A stretch of DNA of 64,000 nucleotides, taken from assembly GCF_021654335.1 (NCBI RefSeq), contig NZ_AP023423.1:776001-840000 (forward strand), given 5' to 3'. The notes beneath the pieces are model-generated. The model was given only the letters and a program-made list of their open reading frames with translations, was not told the origin of the DNA and ran no database searches. Numbering within the stretch: position 1 is the stretch's first letter; every line of letters starts with the position of its first letter. Positions 60,905-64,000 of the stretch are shown here, piece after piece. The DNA comes from Sideroxyarcus emersonii. Its GTDB lineage: Bacteria > Pseudomonadota > Gammaproteobacteria > Burkholderiales > Gallionellaceae. The translations under genes and the position numbers were made by a program.

Positions 60905-61219
60905 TCAGGATCCATATTCGCGCTCGACGCGACAGATGCGGACGCGAAACCGCGCGTACCAGTCGCCGGCGCGGCGCTGTGCCTGACGGTGGTCGAGATG
61001 CTCTTGCCATGTCTTGATCGCTTCCAGGCTGGACCAGTACGAAACCGTGATGCCGATCTCCTGCCGCGCGCTTTCGACGCCGAGGAAACCGGGCTGCTCG
61101 ACCGCGAGTTCGACCATGTGTTTGGCCATCTCGCCGTAGCCGTTGTCGCCGTCAGTGCGAACGGAGGTGAAGATGACGGCGTAGTAGGGCGGCTGTGGGG
61201 TGGCGGCGGGTGAAGGCAT
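60905..61219 (-). CDS. Antibiotic biosynthesis monooxygenase (ABM) domain protein
   Basis: A 104-residue dimeric alpha-beta barrel-type protein: YYAVIFTSVRTD, MVELAVEQPGFLGVESAR, GITVSYWSSLEAIKTWQEH, the latter being the usual ABM helix. Members include small oxygenases and heme-degrading enzymes; function here is unknown. It diverges from modA. Confidence 0.85.
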   Translation of the reverse strand: MPSPAATPQPPYYAVIFTSVRTDGDNGYGEMAKHMVELAVEQPGFLGVESARQEIGITVSYWSSLEAIKTWQEHLDHRQAQRRAGDWYARFRVRICRVEREYGS

Positions 61220-61367
61220 TCCTGAGCCTTTGGCGAGAAGTCGGTGAATGTTGGCTGGCTCGTACCGTACCTGCCCGACAACTCCCGGTCAATATGCCAA
61301 AAGGCCTATATAGTCGCTGGCCTTGATGCAGCTTGCTATCATTGCACCCATCCTGATCCGGAGTTGA

Positions 61368-62141
61368 ATGATGACTTTCCCATTGCATGCCTTTGTCGCC
61401 ACGCTCCTGCTGTTGTGCGGACTGATGAGCACGCCTGCAATGGCCGGCGAGATCAGCGTGGCGGTGGCATCCAACTTTGCGGCGCCGATGGAGCGTCTTG
61501 TCCCTTTGTTCCAGAAGGAGAGCGGGCACACGGTGAAGGTCAGCCTGGGTGCGAGCAGCAAGTTGTATGCGCAGATCAGGGGCGGCGCTGCATTCGATGT
61601 CTTCCTGTCCGCGGATGAAGAGTTCCCGAAACGTTTGCTGCAGGAAGGATCGGCGGTCGGCGGTTCGCGCTTCGTCTATGCCACCGGCAGGCTGGTGCTG
61701 TGGAGTGCGCAACCGAATCTGGTGGATGACAACGGCGCGGTGCTCAACAAGGGAAATTTCAGCGCGCTGGCGATCGCCAATCCTTTGTCCTCGCCCTACG
61801 GCGTGGCGGCGAAAGAGACGCTGACCAAGCTGATCATGTGGAATTCGATACAGGACAAACTGACCAGGGGCGACACCGTTGCGCAGACCTACCAGCTTGC
61901 GGCAACCGAGAAGGCCGACCTGGCTTTCATCGCGCTGTCGCAGGTCATGCGCGACGGCAAGGTGACGCAGGGTTCCTGGTGGATCGTCCCGCCCGAATTG
62001 CACAAGCCCATCCGGCAGAGTGCAGTGCTGTTGAGCTTAGCGAAAGACCCGGTCGCGGCGAAGGCGTTCCTGGCTTTCCTGCAGAGCGAGAAAGCGCGCG
62101 CGGTGATGCGCGGATTCGGGTATGAATTTCCGCGCGATTGA
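61368..62141 (+). CDS. modA: Periplasmic molybdate-binding protein ModA
   Basis: Solute-binding subunit of the molybdate ABC transporter. A signal peptide to MSTPAMAG, then ISVAVASNFAAPMERLVPLF with the conserved first ligand Ser, LSADEEFPKRL, PSS..YG-like SSPYGVAAKETL, and LAFIALSQV. 257 residues from ATG 61368. It supplies Mo for FeMo-co. Upstream TATATAGTCGC is only partly like a ModE half site. Confidence 0.93.
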   Translation: MMTFPLHAFVATLLLLCGLMSTPAMAGEISVAVASNFAAPMERLVPLFQKESGHTVKVSLGASSKLYAQIRGGAAFDVFLSADEEFPKRLLQEGSAVGGSRFVYATGRLVLWSAQPNLVDDNGAVLNKGNFSALAIANPLSSPYGVAAKETLTKLIMWNSIQDKLTRGDTVAQTYQLAATEKADLAFIALSQVMRDGKVTQGSWWIVPPELHKPIRQSAVLLSLAKDPVAAKAFLAFLQSEKARAVMRGFGYEFPRD

Positions 62142-62236
62142 TCCCTCTTTTCCCTCGCCAGCCCTCTGGCGCGATGCATGTTGCCGCGGGCTTCCTCCCG
62201 CCGTTTCCCTGCGGTTCCTGTGAGATAATCGATCCG

Positions 62237-62258
62237 GTTGTATATTTTGATGCATAAC
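62237..62258. promoter_or_regulatory. Possible ModE operator
   Basis: GTTGTATA and TGCATAAC around 6 nt, preceded by CG and followed by GC, resembling the E. coli ModE box (CGTTATAT-N-TACATAACG) with two mismatches between half sites. Its place upstream of modE suggests autoregulation by molybdate. Confidence 0.45.
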
Positions 62259-62296
62259 GCTGGCAGATCGGGGCCGGCGGACGTCCCCGCATTGTT

Positions 62297-62331
62297 TGTA
62301 GCGAACGACACAATTTGTCTAAAAATATACA
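62297..62331 (+). promoter_or_regulatory. Two NifA-type activator sites upstream of modE
   Basis: Two exact TGT-N10-ACA motifs: 62297-62312 (TGTAGCGAACGACACA) and 62316-62331 (TGTCTAAAAATATACA), 19 bp apart and 91-125 bp upstream of the sigma-54 promoter. Confidence 0.65.
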
Positions 62332-62421
62332 AATCAGGATGTTGTGGGATCTGCCCGGAAGGCGCTGCAGATTCGCGTGAAGCAAGTGTGGGCGAGGGAT
62401 GGGAGGCGGAAATGCATAAAT

Positions 62422-62437
62422 TGGCATCGCTTTTGCT
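62422..62437 (+). promoter_or_regulatory. Sigma-54 promoter of modE-modA2
   Basis: TGGCATCGCTTTTGCT: GG-N10-GC with TTTTGC at -12. The -12 GC is 43 nt before ATG 62480; the promoter position also excludes the GTG at 62450 as start, since no leader would remain. Confidence 0.75.
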
Positions 62438-62479
62438 CATCGTCAGGGTGTGACTGGTTATAACGTGCGGGGTTCTGTC

Positions 62480-63289
62480 ATGGCTCAATCGATAGTCGAG
62501 AAAAAAACCGGGACCGGGACGGTGTCCAGGCTGAAGATCGCCAGGGGACGTCGCTGGGATCACCTGGAACTGCTGGAGCGTATCGATGCGACGGGTTCCA
62601 TCTCGGCGGCGGCAAATGCGATGGGCATGAGCTACAAGGCTGCGTGGGAAGCGGTGGAGGCGATCAACAATCTTTCCGAGCAGCCCCTGGTCGAGCGCAA
62701 GACCGGCGGCAAGAAGGGGGGCGGTACCACCCTTACCACTCATGGCCGCCGGGTGGCAGGAGCGTATCGGCGGCTGGAGCAGGAACGCGAAGAGGTGCTG
62801 AAGAAGCTCGCACAGGTCATGGACGATTTTGACGAGTATTATCATTTGATCAGGAGATTCGATATGAAGACGAGTGCGCGCAACCAGTTCCTTGGCACGA
62901 TCAAGAGCATCAAGCTCGGGGCGATCAATGCGGAGGTGATCATGGAGATCGGCGGCGGGGATGTGCTGGCCGCGGTGATCACCAACGAGAGTGTCGGCCA
63001 TCTTGGCCTCAAGGTCGGCACTGAAGCGTATGCCCTGGTCAAGGCACCGTGGGTGATCGTGACCACCTCGGACGGGTTCAAGACCAGTGCGCGCAACGAG
63101 CTGCACGGCACGGTGGTGCGTTGCCAGGAAGGCGCGGTGAACGGCGAGGTGATCATCGAGCTGGCCGGCGGCAAGACCGTCGCTGCGGTGGTGACCAACG
63201 ACAGCATCAAGTCGCTGGGCCTCAAGGCAGGGGTCAAGGCGTGTGCGCTGATCAAGGCATCGCATGTCATTCTGGCTGTCAATGCATAA
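62480..63289 (+). CDS. modE: Molybdate-responsive regulator ModE
   Basis: Molybdate-binding transcription regulator. An N-terminal LysR-like winged HTH (~20-115: RWDHLELLERIDATGSISAAA, MSYKAAWEAVEAIN, TTHGRRV) and two tandem TOBE/Mop domains (~130-200 and ~202-268) with SARNQFLGTIKSI and SARNELHGTVVRC, the paired sites for molybdate. 269 residues, like E. coli ModE (262). It lies 12 nt before modA2. Confidence 0.95.
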   Translation: MAQSIVEKKTGTGTVSRLKIARGRRWDHLELLERIDATGSISAAANAMGMSYKAAWEAVEAINNLSEQPLVERKTGGKKGGGTTLTTHGRRVAGAYRRLEQEREEVLKKLAQVMDDFDEYYHLIRRFDMKTSARNQFLGTIKSIKLGAINAEVIMEIGGGDVLAAVITNESVGHLGLKVGTEAYALVKAPWVIVTTSDGFKTSARNELHGTVVRCQEGAVNGEVIIELAGGKTVAAVVTNDSIKSLGLKAGVKACALIKASHVILAVNA

Positions 63290-63301
63290 GGCGGAGCGGC
63301 G

Positions 63302-64000
63302 ATGAAAACGCGTAATCTGAATCGGTGGCTGGCAGTTGGCGCACTGTTGTTCGGTGCGATGGATGGGGCGCATGCGGGCGAGGTGAACGCTGCGGTGGCG
63401 GCCAACTTCTCCGCGCCGGCACAGCAGATCGCCGGGTTGTTCCAGAAGCAGAGCGGGCATACGGTGAAGCTCAGCTTCGGTTCCAGCGGCAAGTTCTATT
63501 CCCAGATCAAGCAGGGCGCACCGTTCGATGTGTTCCTGGCGGCGGACGAGAAGAATCCCAAGCTGCTGGAGCAGGAAGGGCTGGCGGTCGCCAACACGCG
63601 CTTCGTGTATGCGCTGGGCAAGCTGGTGCTGTGGAGCGCCAGGCCCGGGTTCGTGGACGACAAGGGAGCGGTGCTGGGCAAGGGGGGCTATGACAAGCTG
63701 GCCTATGCCGATCCCAAGCTCGCGCCCTACGGCCTGGCCGCAGAGGAGACGCTGCAAACCATGGGACTTTGGAACGCCGCGGTGCAAGGCAAACTGGTGA
63801 CGGGCGAGAGCATCGCCCAGACCTACCAGTTTGCGGCCACGGGCAATGCCGACATGGCCTTCATCGCGCTGTCGCAGGTCACCCAGGACGGCAAGGTGAC
63901 CGCAGGTTCGTGGTGGCTGGTGCCGCCGCACATGTACAGCCCGATACGCCAAAGCGCCGTGTTGCTGAGTGGCGCAAAGGATCAGACCGCGGCACAGGCT
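63302..64000 (+). CDS. modA: Second molybdate-binding protein ModA, 3' cut by window
   Basis: The start of a second ModA paralogue: signal peptide to MDGAHA, VAANFSAPAQQIAGLF, FGSSGKFYSQIKQGAPFDVF, APYGLAAEETL, MAFIALSQV. About 233 residues are visible and the frame is open at base 64000. It is similar throughout to the ModA at 61368, so the pair arose by duplication. Its transcript starts at the modE promoter; modB and modC are probably just outside. Confidence 0.92.
   Translation, partial: MKTRNLNRWLAVGALLFGAMDGAHAGEVNAAVAANFSAPAQQIAGLFQKQSGHTVKLSFGSSGKFYSQIKQGAPFDVFLAADEKNPKLLEQEGLAVANTRFVYALGKLVLWSARPGFVDDKGAVLGKGGYDKLAYADPKLAPYGLAAEETLQTMGLWNAAVQGKLVTGESIAQTYQFAATGNADMAFIALSQVTQDGKVTAGSWWLVPPHMYSPIRQSAVLLSGAKDQTAAQA

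Larger units (their letters stand above)
62142..62479 (+). promoter_or_regulatory. modA-modE intergenic control region
   Basis: 338 nt with no gene. In order: a small hairpin CGCCAG-CCCT-CTGGCG (62156-62171) that may end modA, a ModE-box-like repeat (62237-62258), two NifA-type sites (62297-62331) and a sigma-54 promoter (62422-62437). Confidence 0.7.

Noticed and set aside
61300..61367. ModE box (TATATAGTCGC) and a GG-N10-GC motif (TGGCCTTGATGCAGCT) before modA
   Set aside because: No second ModE half site and the -12 region reads CAGC rather than TTGC; both too weak to annotate.

Overview
The window looks like part of a chromosome of a free-living, diazotrophic betaproteobacterium of the Gallionellaceae type (close to Sideroxydans or Gallionella). 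The grounds are high-GC coding, a Mo-nitrogenase cluster with NifL/NifA and DraT/DraG control, a dense set of c-di-GMP and PAS sensor proteins, and a umuDC operator built from the GAAC-N4-GTTC LexA motif, which I recall being described for Sideroxydans. The genus is an inference from content, not a database match.

Layout. Positions 1-4.1 kb hold the 3' end of a CusA-type RND pump, a CusF-like chaperone, an outer membrane protein, a TlpA-like thioredoxin and two membrane-anchored proteins. 4.1-5.9 kb is umuDC. 5.9-10.5 kb is a leftward nif operon: nifB, ferredoxin, nifO-like, [2Fe-2S] ferredoxin, nifQ, a small ORF and draG. It faces a rightward Fe-S (CCG-domain) protein that is followed by a degenerate HepT-like protein. 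12.5-29.8 kb is mostly signalling (HD-GYP regulator, MASE3 hybrid kinase, GGDEF and GGDEF-EAL proteins, an Aer-like chemoreceptor) mixed with outer membrane barrels, pirin, cytochrome b561 and a CopZ-like Fe-S protein. 30.0-33.8 kb is nifL-nifA with a Nif11-type gene and a conserved partner. 34.1-40.0 kb is rnfABCDGEH. 40.1-45.9 kb holds two CPA-type antiporters around a frameshifted P-type ATPase. 45.9-48.1 kb holds hemerythrin, a SIR2-like protein and an MBL-fold phosphodiesterase. 48.3-51.1 kb is a PAS-GGDEF-EAL protein. 51.2-58.1 kb is draT, divergent from nifH-nifD-nifK-nifT-fdx-nafY-hypothetical. 58.1-61.2 kb holds miscellaneous genes, and 61.4-64.0 kb is modA-modE-modA2, the last cut by the window edge.

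How it fits together. Rnf is expected to drive ferredoxin or flavodoxin reduction for NifH. The ferredoxins, NifB, NifQ, the NifO-like protein and NafY serve FeMo-cofactor synthesis and delivery. ModA and ModE handle molybdate. DraT and DraG switch NifH by ADP-ribosylation at Arg101, which is present. NifA with sigma-54 appears to coordinate the set: I find GG-N10-GC promoters before nifB, nif11, nifL, rnfA, the SIR2-hemerythrin operon, nifH and modE, and TGT-N10-ACA activator sites near nifB, nifL/rnfA, nifH and modE. nifE, nifN, nifU, nifS and nifV are not in the window.

Most notable observations: the SIR2-hemerythrin pair under a sigma-54 promoter beside draT; modE-modA2 under an apparent NifA/sigma-54 promoter; a 36-bp palindrome-type repeat translated inside both nifO and nifB in different frames; and three copies of a ~125-bp paired-inverted-repeat element, two of them between rnf genes. 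No tRNA, rRNA, CRISPR array or complete insertion sequence was recognised.
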